This document shows positions 26,261 to 34,963 of a stretch of 64,000 nt of DNA, piece by piece. A program made the position numbers and the translations under genes. Each line of letters starts with the position of its first letter. Position 1 is the stretch's first letter. This stretch comes from an uncultured Cohaesibacter sp. (GTDB taxonomy: Bacteria; Pseudomonadota; Alphaproteobacteria; Rhizobiales; Cohaesibacteraceae): NCBI RefSeq assembly GCF_963662805.1, contig NZ_OY759869.1:398501-462500 (forward strand), in the 5' to 3' direction. The notes below the pieces were generated by a model. It saw nothing but the letters and a program-made list of their open reading frames with translations, had not been told where the DNA came from and ran no database searches.

Positions 26261-26530
26261 TTATTTCATCTTCAGTTTGACGGGCTTGCCGGTTTCGGTG
26301 CTGACATAGACTTCGCCCATGGTCTTGTCCTTGACGAAATAGACTTCGATGTTGCCGTCTTCCATTTCCGCCTTGCGAACCTCATAGCCCATCCGGGTAA
26401 GAGAGGCTTTCACCTCGTCCATGCTGGTGCCGAGCATTGTGTCCTTGCTGAGGTCTTCAGCGTGGGCAATCGTTGCGGTGAGAAGCGGGGTTGCGATGAT
26501 GAGGGCGGTCAGCAGGTTGGTCTTGCGCAT
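26261..26530 (-). CDS. Small periplasmic PepSY-domain protein
   Basis: An 89-residue protein with a signal peptide (MRKTNLLTALIIATPLLTAT, cleavage probably after AHA) and a single PepSY-like fold (MDEVKASLTRMGYEVRKAEM, IEVYFVKDKTMGEVYVSTET). PepSY proteins often accompany membrane reductases and cytochromes and may modulate them or bind a partner in the periplasm. It is the first gene of the PepSY / cytochrome b561 / LuxR operon. Confidence 0.85.
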   Translation of the reverse strand: MRKTNLLTALIIATPLLTATIAHAEDLSKDTMLGTSMDEVKASLTRMGYEVRKAEMEDGNIEVYFVKDKTMGEVYVSTETGKPVKLKMK

Positions 26531-26737
26531 GTTCGGTGTCCTTTCAATGATGAAGTTGAAACGTGATGGTGGCAGATGATCGGGTCGCCTGCTGCCAACC
26601 GAAATGCCTGTTCGGGGACGGATCGGGAATTGGAAATGCGCTTATATTGCTGGCCGTAAGCGGATGCTTATGAGCAGGTGCCAGAGGGGGGGCTGTGTGA
26701 TCCGGCCTTGCTTTTGGTCTTGTTGGGGGAAGCTGGT

Positions 26738-26776
26738 CAAAGAAAAGCCCCGGTCGAGATGTCTCGGCCGGGGCTT
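26738..26776 (-). terminator. Intrinsic terminator of secA
   Basis: On the minus strand, 24 bp after the secA stop, AAGCCCCGG and CCGGGGCTT (26768-26776 and 26745-26753) form a 9-bp stem followed by TTCTTT. This is a standard Rho-independent terminator. Confidence 0.85.
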
Positions 26777-26799
26777 GAGCTTTGCGGTTTGCGAGCGGT

Positions 26800-29478
26800 T
26801 TAACTCAGCTTACCGTGGCAATGCTTGTATTTCTTGCCGGAGCCGCAAGGGCAGGGCGCATTGCGAGGCACCTTGCCAAAGGCGTCTTCGGGACTGGCTG
26901 AGCCATCGCCGGTTGCAACATTTTCGCCCGTGGCCGGATCGATATGCTCTTCGTGCATTTCGGGCAGTTCCTGCTGCTCGAACGGGTTTGCCTCTTCGCG
27001 GCGCAACTGCACATGGGCGAGCTGCTGGGTGACCATGCGGCGCAGGTTGGCAAGCAGGGCCTGGAACAGCTCGAAGCTTTCGGTCTTGTATTCCTGCAGC
27101 GGGTCGCGCTGGCCGTAGCCGCGGTAGCCGATGACGTTGCGGAGGTGATCAAGAGCCACCAGATGCTCGCGCCAGAGATGGTCGAGGATCTGCAACAGGA
27201 CCGATTTTTCAACCTGACGCATGAGATCAGGGGTGAAGTTGGCGGTTTTGGCGGCGGCAGTTTCGTCGGCTGCCTTTTTCAGGCGCTCGATGATTTCCTC
27301 ATCGGCGATGCCTTCCTCTTTGGCCCAGTCTTTCACCGGAACGTCGAGATTGAGGAATTCCTGAACTTCGTCATGCAGGCCTTCGACATCCCACTGTTCG
27401 GCATAGGCCTTCTCGGGGATGTGCTTGGCGACAATGTTCTCGATCACTTCGTGGCGCATGTCGGCGACGGTGTCCGCGACGCTCTCGTCCTTCATTAGGT
27501 CGATGCGCTGGTCGAAGATCACCTTGCGCTGGTCGTTCATGACGTCGTCGAACTTCAGCAGGTTCTTACGAATGTCGAAGTTGCGGGCCTCGACCTTCTT
27601 CTGAGCCTTTTCGAGCGCCTTGTTGATCCACGGATGGATGATGGCTTCGCCTTCCTTGAGGCCGAGCTTGGTCAACATGCCGTCCATGCGTTCGGAGCCG
27701 AAGATCCGCATCAGGTCATCTTCGAGGGAGAGGAAGAATTTGGAGCGTCCCGGGTCACCCTGACGGCCGGAACGACCGCGCAGCTGGTTGTCGATACGGC
27801 GGCTTTCATGGCGCTCGGTGCCGATGACGAAGAGACCGCCTGCGGCCAGAGCAACCTGTTTCTTGGCTTCGATGTCGGCCTTGATTTCGTCGATCTTCTT
27901 CTGGCGTTCTTCGCCTTCAAGCTCTTCGGGTACTTCCTGCGCGATGCGCATGTCGAGGTTGCCGCCGAGCTGAATGTCGGTCCCGCGACCGGCCATGTTG
28001 GTGGCGATGGTCACCGCGCCGGGGGCACCGGCCTGAGCGACGATGAAGGCTTCCTGCTCGTGGAAGCGGGCGTTCAGGACCTGATGAGGGACCTTGGCCT
28101 TCTTGAGCTTGTTGCTCAGTTCTTCGGACCGCTCGATCGAGGTGGTGCCGACAAGAGTGGGCTGGCCGCGCTCCTGACAATCCTTGATGAGGGTAACCAG
28201 TGCCTCGTCCTTCTCGCGCGTGGTGCGATAGACCTCGTCATCGTCGTCGATACGCTGGACAGGCAGGTTGGTCGGGATGTCGAGCACTTCGAGGCTGTAG
28301 ATGTCTGCCAGTTCCTCGGCTTCGGTCATGGCCGTGCCGGTCATGCCGGAGAGTTTGGAGTAGAGGCGGAAGTAATTCTGGAAGGTGACCGAGGCCAGCG
28401 TCTGGTTCTCGGGCTGGATCGTCACGCGTTCCTTGGCTTCGAGTGCCTGATGCAGGCCTTCGGAATAGCGGCGTCCTTCCATCATGCGGCCCGTGAATTC
28501 ATCGATGATGACGACCTGATCGTTCTTGACGATATAGTCCTTGTCGCGGGCGAACAGCTTGTGGGCGCGCAGGGCCTGATTGAGATGGTGAACGATGGTC
28601 ACGTTCTCAATGTCGTAGAGCGATTCGCCCTGCAACATGTCAGCGTCCTTGAGCAGGTTTTCGACAAATTCGGTGCCGTCCTCGGTGAAGGTGGCAGACT
28701 TCGATTTCTCGTCGATCTCGAAATGCTCGGCGGCAAGCTTCGGGATGAAGGTGTCGATGGTGTTGTAAAGCTCGGACTTGTCATCGAGCGGACCGGAAAT
28801 GATCAGCGGCGTGCGGGCCTCGTCGACGAGAATCGAATCAACCTCGTCAACGATTGCGAAATTGTGGCCGCGCTGAACCATCTGGGCGAGGTCATACTTC
28901 ATGTTATCACGCAGATAATCGAAGCCGAATTCGTTGTTGGTGCCGTAGGTGATGTCCGCGTCATAGGCCGCCTTGCGACCCGCATCATCGATGCCATGGA
29001 TGATGACGCCGGTGGTCATGCCAAGGAACCTGTAGACCTGACCCATCCATTCCGCGTCGCGTTTTGCCAGATAGTCGTTGACGGTCACCACGTGAACACC
29101 CTTGCCTTCAAGGGCGTTGAGATAGGCGGCCAGCGTGGCGACAAGGGTTTTGCCCTCACCGGTGCGCATCTCGGCGATGGCCCCGTCGTTGAGCACCATG
29201 CCGCCGATCAGCTGCACATCGTAATGGCGCTGACCAAGGGCGCGTTTTGCTGCTTCTCTGACGGTTGCAAAGGCCGGGACCAGCAAGTCCTGAAGCTTCG
29301 TGCCATCAGCAAGCTGCTGGCGAAACTCGACGGTCTTGTTGCGCAAGTCTTCGTCGGAGAGTTTGGAATATTCGTCTTCGAGCGCATTGATGGATGCGAC
29401 TATGGGACGATATCCCTTGATACGGCGATCATTTGCCGTTCCGAAAACTTTGCGAGCGATGGCTCCAAGACCGACCAT
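26800..29478 (-). CDS. secA: Protein translocase subunit SecA
   Basis: An 892-residue motor ATPase that drives preproteins through SecYEG. Walker A lies in AEMRTGEGKTLVATLAAYLN (around residues 100-119), followed by VNDYLAKRDAEWM, the DEVD box in FAIVDEVDSILVDEARTPLI, TNMAGRGTDIQLGG and QLRGRSGRQGDPG. The C-terminal tail CPCGSGKKYKHCHG is the zinc and SecB-binding element. Length is normal for alphaproteobacteria. It is transcribed divergently from the parvulin gene 29751-30575, itself a folding factor for exported proteins, and ends at a strong terminator. Confidence 0.98.
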   Translation of the reverse strand: MVGLGAIARKVFGTANDRRIKGYRPIVASINALEDEYSKLSDEDLRNKTVEFRQQLADGTKLQDLLVPAFATVREAAKRALGQRHYDVQLIGGMVLNDGAIAEMRTGEGKTLVATLAAYLNALEGKGVHVVTVNDYLAKRDAEWMGQVYRFLGMTTGVIIHGIDDAGRKAAYDADITYGTNNEFGFDYLRDNMKYDLAQMVQRGHNFAIVDEVDSILVDEARTPLIISGPLDDKSELYNTIDTFIPKLAAEHFEIDEKSKSATFTEDGTEFVENLLKDADMLQGESLYDIENVTIVHHLNQALRAHKLFARDKDYIVKNDQVVIIDEFTGRMMEGRRYSEGLHQALEAKERVTIQPENQTLASVTFQNYFRLYSKLSGMTGTAMTEAEELADIYSLEVLDIPTNLPVQRIDDDDEVYRTTREKDEALVTLIKDCQERGQPTLVGTTSIERSEELSNKLKKAKVPHQVLNARFHEQEAFIVAQAGAPGAVTIATNMAGRGTDIQLGGNLDMRIAQEVPEELEGEERQKKIDEIKADIEAKKQVALAAGGLFVIGTERHESRRIDNQLRGRSGRQGDPGRSKFFLSLEDDLMRIFGSERMDGMLTKLGLKEGEAIIHPWINKALEKAQKKVEARNFDIRKNLLKFDDVMNDQRKVIFDQRIDLMKDESVADTVADMRHEVIENIVAKHIPEKAYAEQWDVEGLHDEVQEFLNLDVPVKDWAKEEGIADEEIIERLKKAADETAAAKTANFTPDLMRQVEKSVLLQILDHLWREHLVALDHLRNVIGYRGYGQRDPLQEYKTESFELFQALLANLRRMVTQQLAHVQLRREEANPFEQQELPEMHEEHIDPATGENVATGDGSASPEDAFGKVPRNAPCPCGSGKKYKHCHGKLS

Positions 29479-29750
29479 TGACCGGATCCTTCCTCTTTAC
29501 TGCAGCCACAAGATTTGTGACCGCCATATTTGTAACGCAATTGCGGCAAGACTAGCTGCTCAGGTCGCGCCAGTCCCGAAATGAATGGTGGCTGTCAACA
29601 GGCCATGTGCCCATTTGGTAACAAACAACTCGGCTGACAGATAAGATTGGGTCAATGTCTTGTCAACGCCAAGTAAGGCAGGTAGGTCACCTGTAAGGGC
29701 AGTTTTATGCGTTTTTCGTTCCAAAGTGAACAAAGATAGGAAAGATACAG

Positions 29751-30575
29751 ATGGTTCGTACCATTTTCACCCGGTCTGCCATGGCCGTCATGACATCTCT
29801 TCTGGTGCTCGGTGCAGCCGGTGCGGTTCAAGCGCAGGACGCGAAGGAGGAGACCGTTCTTGCCACTGTGAATGGCAAAGCCGTAACCAGCACGGAGCTT
29901 AGCTTCATCGAGGATGAAATCGGTGCTCGTCTGGGGCAGATTCCTGACGATCAGAAGCAGGAGCGCATGCTCAGCTTTCTTATTGACCTGAAACTGGTGG
30001 CGGAAGCCGCCGAGGAACAAGGTCTTGCTGAAAGTGAGCAATTCAAGAAGCAGATGAATTTCCTGCGTCTTCGCGCCTTGCAGAACGAATATTTCCGCAA
30101 GAATGTGGACGAAGCTCTCACAGAGGAAAAGCTCAAGGCCGCTTATGACGAACAGGTCGGGGCTGCTCCGGCTCGCATGCAGGTCAAGGCTCGCCACATC
30201 CTCCTGAAAGAGGAAGACGAAGCCAAGGCGGTGATCAAGGAGCTTGATGAAGGCAAGGACTTCATTGAACTGGCAAAAGAAAAATCCACTGGTCCATCCG
30301 CTTCCAATGGCGGTGATCTGGGATATTTCGGCCAGGGCCAGATGGTTCCTGCCTTCGAGGCCGCTGCCTTCGCTCTGGACAAGGGCGCCTACACCAAGGA
30401 ACCGGTTCAGACCCAGTTCGGCTGGCATGTCATCCTGATGGAAGACAAGCGTGAGCAGCCCAAGCCGGCCTTCGATCAGGTCCGGGATCAGCTGCGCACC
30501 ATGCTTGCCCAGCAGATGTTCGCCGAGAAGCTCGCCGAGCTGAAGGAAAAGGCAACGATCGAACCGGCCAAATAA
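29751..30575 (+). CDS. Periplasmic parvulin-type peptidyl-prolyl isomerase
   Basis: A 274-residue exported foldase. The signal peptide is MVRTIFTRSAMAVMTSLLVL onward, with cleavage near VQA-QD. An N-terminal SurA-like helical region (ATVNGKAVTSTELSFIEDEI) precedes the parvulin domain at about residues 140-245: VKARHILLKEEDEAKAVIKE, GGDLGYFGQGQMVPAFE and QFGWHVILMEDKR. It would catalyse prolyl isomerisation and chaperone outer-membrane or secreted proteins. It faces secA head to head across 272 bp. Confidence 0.92.
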   Translation: MVRTIFTRSAMAVMTSLLVLGAAGAVQAQDAKEETVLATVNGKAVTSTELSFIEDEIGARLGQIPDDQKQERMLSFLIDLKLVAEAAEEQGLAESEQFKKQMNFLRLRALQNEYFRKNVDEALTEEKLKAAYDEQVGAAPARMQVKARHILLKEEDEAKAVIKELDEGKDFIELAKEKSTGPSASNGGDLGYFGQGQMVPAFEAAAFALDKGAYTKEPVQTQFGWHVILMEDKREQPKPAFDQVRDQLRTMLAQQMFAEKLAELKEKATIEPAK

Positions 30576-30635
30576 CGGTTCAGAGCAAGGGGTATTTCAG
30601 TCAAAACAGACTGGAATTTGCCACCATAGCGGTAT

Positions 30636-30695
30636 AAGGAGAGGGACCTTGCGTCGTATCCCGGCAATCGGGCTGACGCCGTTTCTCTCCTTTTT
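30636..30695 (+). terminator. Compound hairpin terminator upstream of argJ
   Basis: Three stacked helices can form: AAGGAGAG (30636-30643) with CTCTCCTT (30685-30692), GCGTC (30651-30655) with GACGC (30675-30679), and CCCG (30660-30663) with CGGG (30669-30672). A run of T follows at 30691-30695. It probably ends the parvulin transcript. It lies just before the argJ ribosome site (GGAAGGA), so it could also act as an attenuator of read-through into argJ. Confidence 0.65.
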
Positions 30696-30715
30696 AATTT
30701 GGAAGGACACCCAAA

Positions 30716-31960
30716 ATGGATCTGACACCCTCTCCCTTCGCACCCGAAGACTATCCCGAGCTTGATTCGATTGATGGTTTTCGTCTGGGCGTTGCCGCGA
30801 CCGGCGTGAAATACAAGGGTCGCAACGACCTTCTGGTCGTCTCCATGGACGAGGGAACGAGCGTTGCCGGGGTGTTTACGAAGTCCAAATGTCCGTCAGC
30901 GCCGGTTGACTGGTGTCGACGGCACGTCGGCAACGGATCTGCCAGAGCGCTGGTGGTCAATGCGTCCAATGCCAATGCCTTCACCGGATCCATCGGCGAG
31001 AAAACGACTCTGGCCACGGCGGAAGCGGCCGCAGGCAGACTTGGTGCCCAGCCGTCCGAAGTTTTTCTTGCGTCGACCGGTGTGATCGGCGAGCCGCTGG
31101 ATCCTGCGCCCATCGTTGCCCATTTCGATGCTCTGCTCGATGAAGGCAAGACGGACGCAACCTTCCTTGAGGCTGCCCGAGCCATCATGACGACCGACAC
31201 TTTCCCGAAAATGGCGACGGCGACTGTCGACATTGACGGTATCGAGGTGACCCTTTGCGGCATCGCCAAAGGATCTGGCATGATTGCGCCTGACATGGCG
31301 ACCATGCTGAGCTTTGTCTTCACCGATGCGCCCATTGCGCCGGGTCTGTTGCAGCGGATGTTGTCGACCCACGTGGAGACCTCGTTCAATGCGATCACGG
31401 TGGACAGCGATACGTCAACTTCTGACTCGCTGTTGCTGTTCGCGTCCGGTGCTGCCAAGGCGCGTGGATGCCCGGAAATCTCGCATCGTACCGATCCGCA
31501 CCTTGCGCTCTTCTCCGAAGCCCTTGCCGCTCTTTTGAAAGATCTGGCCCAAATGGTGGTCAAGGATGGCGAGGGGCTGACCAAGTTCCTGTCCATCACC
31601 GTCAACGGCGCTGCCAATGACGCCGCCGCCAAGCGGATTGCCCTGTCGATTGCCAACAGCCCGCTGGTCAAGACCGCAGCTGCCGGTGAAGACGCAAACT
31701 GGGGCCGGGTGGTTATGGCCGTTGGCAAGGCTGGCGAGGCTGCCGATCGGGACAAGCTTTCGATCTGGTTCGGTCCCATGCGGCTGGCTGTCAACGGACA
31801 GCGTGATCCGGACTATAATGAAGCTGCCGCGAGCGCCTACATGAAGAATTCGGAGATTGAAATCAGTGTCGATCTTGGCGTGGGCGACGGTGTGGCGACG
31901 GTCTGGAGTTGCGACCTCACCCATGGCTATATCTCGATCAACGGCGACTATCGTAGCTAG
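30716..31960 (+). CDS. argJ: Bifunctional glutamate N-acetyltransferase/amino-acid acetyltransferase
   Basis: A 414-residue ArgJ. It transfers the acetyl group from N-acetylornithine to glutamate in the cyclic arginine pathway and may also use acetyl-CoA. The autocleavage site is visible in GSGMIAPDMATMLSF, with the nucleophile Thr196 giving alpha and beta chains. Other family segments are ALVVNASNANAFTG, LASTGVIGEPLD, FNAITVDSDTSTSDS and NWGRVVMAVGKAGE, and the C-terminus is typical. ATG 30716 follows GGAAGGA. The Nudix gene starts 30 bp downstream. Confidence 0.97.
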   Translation: MDLTPSPFAPEDYPELDSIDGFRLGVAATGVKYKGRNDLLVVSMDEGTSVAGVFTKSKCPSAPVDWCRRHVGNGSARALVVNASNANAFTGSIGEKTTLATAEAAAGRLGAQPSEVFLASTGVIGEPLDPAPIVAHFDALLDEGKTDATFLEAARAIMTTDTFPKMATATVDIDGIEVTLCGIAKGSGMIAPDMATMLSFVFTDAPIAPGLLQRMLSTHVETSFNAITVDSDTSTSDSLLLFASGAAKARGCPEISHRTDPHLALFSEALAALLKDLAQMVVKDGEGLTKFLSITVNGAANDAAAKRIALSIANSPLVKTAAAGEDANWGRVVMAVGKAGEAADRDKLSIWFGPMRLAVNGQRDPDYNEAAASAYMKNSEIEISVDLGVGDGVATVWSCDLTHGYISINGDYRS

Positions 31961-31990
31961 ATTTCCACTGGCAGGCTAAGGAAACGGTTC

Positions 31991-32428
31991 ATGAACCAGG
32001 CTGGCAAAGAGGACGCTGTTGGCGTGCGGATGCTTCTCGTTGTTGCTGTCGCTCTGGTGGATGCGGACAACCGCATCCTTCTGGCGCAACGGCCCGAGGG
32101 GAAGAACCTTGCCGGTTTGTGGGAGTTCCCCGGTGGCAAGCTCGAGGCAGGAGAGCGGCCCGAGGCTGCACTCATTCGTGAGCTGGAAGAGGAATTGGGG
32201 ATCACGACAAAGGACAGCTGTCTTGCTCCCCTGACCTTTGCCAGCCATGCCTATGAGGATTTCCATCTCCTGATGCCGCTCTATATCTGTCGCCGCTGGG
32301 AGGGAACCCCCGTCTCACGGGAAGGGCAGGCGCTCAAATGGGTGCGTCCGGGAGCCATGAAGGACTATCCGATGCCGCCCGCTGACCTTCCCCTCATTCC
32401 GCCCCTGATCGATCTGCTTGGGGTCTGA
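31991..32428 (+). CDS. mutT: MutT-type Nudix hydrolase (8-oxo-dGTP diphosphatase)
   Basis: A 145-residue Nudix protein. The Nudix box GGKLEAGERPEAALIRELEE followed by ELGI fits GX5EX7REUXEEXGU. The preceding VALVDADNRILLAQRPEGKN and LAGLWEFPGGKLE are characteristic of MutT, which hydrolyses 8-oxo-dGTP and so prevents A:T to C:G mutations. It follows argJ by 30 bp and is probably cotranscribed with it, a common arrangement in Rhizobiales. Confidence 0.92.
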   Translation: MNQAGKEDAVGVRMLLVVAVALVDADNRILLAQRPEGKNLAGLWEFPGGKLEAGERPEAALIRELEEELGITTKDSCLAPLTFASHAYEDFHLLMPLYICRRWEGTPVSREGQALKWVRPGAMKDYPMPPADLPLIPPLIDLLGV

Positions 32429-32602
32429 GCTGCTGCCACGGGCTTTAACCGTTCGTTCATGGATCGGGCAAGTTCTTTCAGCAATTGTATGATTTTGAGA
32501 GATTTTTTAATCAATTCCCCTGATAATTGGCGTTGGGTGCACGGCGACACGTGCGGACATGCGGCTATTTGGGATGGTTGAGTGAAACTCTTGGGATCTG
32601 GG

Positions 32603-32785
32603 ATGCGAAAACATATGCGAGCCTTCTGGCAGGATGAAAGCGGGGCAACCGCAATCGAATACAGCCTTCTGGTTGGCTTGATGGGCCTCGGCATTATTGT
32701 TGCCATGACTGATCTGACTTCGCAGCTCGAAGATCTGTTTGCCGATATTCAGGAGGGCGTCAAAGCCGCCGCCGGTATAGAATAG
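32603..32785 (+). CDS. Flp/Fap-type pilin (type IVb prepilin)
   Basis: A 60-residue prepilin: short leader MRKHMRAFWQDESG, cleavage by prepilin peptidase expected between G and ATAIEYSLLVGLMG, then a hydrophobic helix and a short acidic tail. The conserved Glu at +5 (ATAIE) is present. The start could also be GTG 32582 (7 codons earlier) or ATG 32615. No cpa/tad assembly genes are in the window, so it is an orphan pilin whose machinery must lie elsewhere. It is convergent with the methyltransferase gene 6 bp away. Confidence 0.88.
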   Translation: MRKHMRAFWQDESGATAIEYSLLVGLMGLGIIVAMTDLTSQLEDLFADIQEGVKAAAGIE

Positions 32786-32791
32786 TCCTAC

Positions 32792-33685
32792 CTAATTCTC
32801 CATCTGATCCGATTTGTCTCCAAGGGCGCTCCTGAGGGAGGCCTTGGCGCTGCCCGGCTTCAACGGCTGCTGCTGGCTTTTGTCAGGTGCCCAACCGGAC
32901 AGGGAGAGGATCTGGAACGTGGCGCGGAGGCGGCCGTTCGGATCGGAATATTTCTCGGCATATATTTCTGCAGCTCGTATGAGCACAGACCGCCTTAGTG
33001 GCACGCGAGACCGATCGACAAGCGCGTTGGTGGCACCCATGCGCCTCAAATCCTCTATGAGAGCGAACATGGTGTCGCAACGCACCGTCAGCCTGTCCTG
33101 ATCCACGACGGGCAGGGCAAAGCCTGCCCTCTGCAACAAGGCTCCCATGTCCTTGATATTGGGAAGGGGAGCGACGCGCGGTGTGGCACCGCCTGTCAAC
33201 TCGCTTTCGGCCTCAAGAAAGGCCGCGCGCAATTCCTGTAGGCTCTCGCCCCCGAGGATGGAGCCAAGAAACAGCCCGTCGGGTACAAGACTTTGCCGGA
33301 TCTGGATGAGAGCGCCGGGCAGGTCGTTGATCCAGTGCAGGAACAGGGGCGAGACGACGAGGTCAAGGCTCCGGGGTTTCAGCGGTAGCACTTCGCCATC
33401 AAAGACTATCCCGTTTTCCTCTTCGGCCATCAGGGCCGGAAACTGTTCGAGGCGAATGACGCGCTCTGTCCCGGCTCGCGTGGATAGAGCCCTTGCCATC
33501 AGTCCTGTGTGGCCGCCGACCTCTGCACAAAGTGCAAACTCCCGTTTGACCATTGACAGTCTGTCCATGAGATCGGTGACTGCCTCGGCCAGCAGGAATT
33601 CGCCTTCTCGTCCGAAGCGCTCCAGTGCCCGCTTGCGGCGGCTGGCGATCAGGGCCAGATCGAAGAGTTGCGGGATGGATGACAT
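32792..33685 (-). CDS. SAM-dependent methyltransferase (BioC/NDUFAF5-like)
   Basis: A 297-residue class I methyltransferase. The N-terminus MSSIPQLFDLALIASRRKRA and the segments LSMVKREFALCAEVGGHTGL, DLVVSPLFLHWINDLPGALI and PDGLFLGSILGGESLQELR match the BioC-like group that includes the arginine-modifying NDUFAF5. The SAM loop reads AEVGGHTG rather than DLGCGTG. ATG 33685 was chosen from the family N-terminus; the frame stays open 33 codons further up. The substrate is uncertain. It is divergent from the comF-like gene. Confidence 0.82.
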   Translation of the reverse strand: MSSIPQLFDLALIASRRKRALERFGREGEFLLAEAVTDLMDRLSMVKREFALCAEVGGHTGLMARALSTRAGTERVIRLEQFPALMAEEENGIVFDGEVLPLKPRSLDLVVSPLFLHWINDLPGALIQIRQSLVPDGLFLGSILGGESLQELRAAFLEAESELTGGATPRVAPLPNIKDMGALLQRAGFALPVVDQDRLTVRCDTMFALIEDLRRMGATNALVDRSRVPLRRSVLIRAAEIYAEKYSDPNGRLRATFQILSLSGWAPDKSQQQPLKPGSAKASLRSALGDKSDQMEN

Positions 33686-33790
33686 GGGACGGGTCCGGTT
33701 TTGGTTGATTGCGACCCTTGGTTGCGGCACTGTTGCTGTGTCAATGGGCGCGTCAATGAGTGCTACGCGCATCGGGGGATGCAAGTCAAT

Positions 33791-34606
33791 ATGAGGTTTG
33801 GACGGAGAGTGGAGACGGATCCGGCATCAAGGGCGGGCGGCCAAGGGATGATGTCCCTTGCGAGCTGGCGCAAGCTGGCCCGGTTCGGTCTCGATCTCAT
33901 CATTCCGCCACGTTGCGCGGCCTGTGGCAAGGTGGTCAGCGAGGCGAACCATCTGTGCGGGACCTGCTGGTCGGGCATGGAATGGATCGATCAGCCTTAT
34001 TGCTCGGTGTCCGGTCTGCCCTTCTCCTATGCGCTTGGCGGCGAACTGGTGCACCCGAGCGTCCTCGCCGAGCCGCCGCTTTATGATCGGGCCCGTGCCG
34101 TGACGGCCTTTGGTGAGACGGCGCGGCGTCTCGTGCATCAGTTGAAATATTATGATCGCACCGACCTTGCTGAGGTGATGGGCCGGTGGATGGTGCGGGC
34201 AGGGGCCGATTGCCTTACTGATCCTGATTGCTGGATCGTGCCGGTGCCGCTGCATCGGGGGCGGTTCTGGCGGCGGCGGTTCAATCAATCGGCGCTTCTT
34301 GCCAAGGAAATTGCGCTTCAGAGCGACAGGACCTTCAAGCCCGATCTCCTGCGTCGTGTTCGCCGGACCCGGCAACAGGTCGGGCTGAGCGAGGCCGAAC
34401 GGCGCTCAAATGTCGAAGGGGCGTTTCAGCTCAATTTGCCGGACCGGATTTCACTCTCCGGGCGGTCAATCGTGCTGATTGATGATGTCTGGACGACGGG
34501 GGCGACCCTTGATGCCTGCGTGCGGGTTTTGCGGCGTGCAGAGGTGGAAGAAATCTGCATAATCACCTTTGCGCGGGTTGTCGATCCCACGCGAATGACC
34601 ATATAA
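33791..34606 (+). CDS. ComF-family phosphoribosyltransferase-like protein
   Basis: About 271 residues. An N-terminal zinc ribbon (CAACGKVVSEANHLCGTCW) precedes a type I PRTase fold with the PRPP loop VLIDDVWTTGAT. The middle motifs LVHQLKYYDRTDLAEVMGRW and IVPVPLHRGRFWRRRFNQSA are diagnostic of ComF/GntX. Relatives aid DNA uptake or purine-related metabolism; the reaction is not established. Starts at 33848 or 33851 (MMSLASWRK) are possible; 33791 has GGGGGA 11 bases upstream. It precedes grxC. Confidence 0.85.
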   Translation: MRFGRRVETDPASRAGGQGMMSLASWRKLARFGLDLIIPPRCAACGKVVSEANHLCGTCWSGMEWIDQPYCSVSGLPFSYALGGELVHPSVLAEPPLYDRARAVTAFGETARRLVHQLKYYDRTDLAEVMGRWMVRAGADCLTDPDCWIVPVPLHRGRFWRRRFNQSALLAKEIALQSDRTFKPDLLRRVRRTRQQVGLSEAERRSNVEGAFQLNLPDRISLSGRSIVLIDDVWTTGATLDACVRVLRRAEVEEICIITFARVVDPTRMTI

Positions 34607-34702
34607 CCGTTGCCAAGTTTTGACATTTTTCAAAGAAGGGTATCTCATTCGGGTCGTTGCTGATCCGATGATGAGACCCAAGACCGATTTGGAGACTTCC
34701 CC

Positions 34703-34957
34703 ATGGCTGATGTTGTTATTTATACGCGCAAGATGTGTGGCTACTGCACGGCGGCCAAAAAGCTGCTCGGTGACAAGGGCGTGGCCTTTCGCGAGTTTGA
34801 TGCAACATTCGACTTCGACATCAAGCAGGAAATGATGGCCAAGTCCGGCCGCCGCACCTTCCCGCAGATTTTCATCAATGACACCCACGTGGGCGGTTGC
34901 GACGATCTGTTTGCGCTCGACAAGCAGGGCAAGCTCGACGAGATGCTGGCGGGCTGA
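34703..34957 (+). CDS. grxC: Glutaredoxin 3 (GrxC)
   Basis: An 84-residue dithiol glutaredoxin with active site C12-G-Y-C15 (YTRKMCGYCTAAKKLL) and the glutathione-binding segments GRRTFPQIFIN and HVGGCDDLFALD. It reduces protein disulfides with glutathione in the cytoplasm. It lies 6 bp upstream of the nitrilase-family gene, the usual alphaproteobacterial order. Confidence 0.95.
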   Translation: MADVVIYTRKMCGYCTAAKKLLGDKGVAFREFDATFDFDIKQEMMAKSGRRTFPQIFINDTHVGGCDDLFALDKQGKLDEMLAG

Positions 34958-34963
34958 TCTCCC

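Noticed and set aside
26604..27032. A 142-codon plus-strand frame rich in Arg and Cys near the secA terminator
   Set aside because: Most of it overlaps the secA 3' end and its terminator; composition is typical of a shadow frame.
27634..29481. Open frame of 615 codons on the plus strand, antisense to secA
   Set aside because: It mirrors the SecA coding sequence codon for codon; GC-rich third positions remove stops from the antisense frame. It shows no family pattern and no ribosome site.
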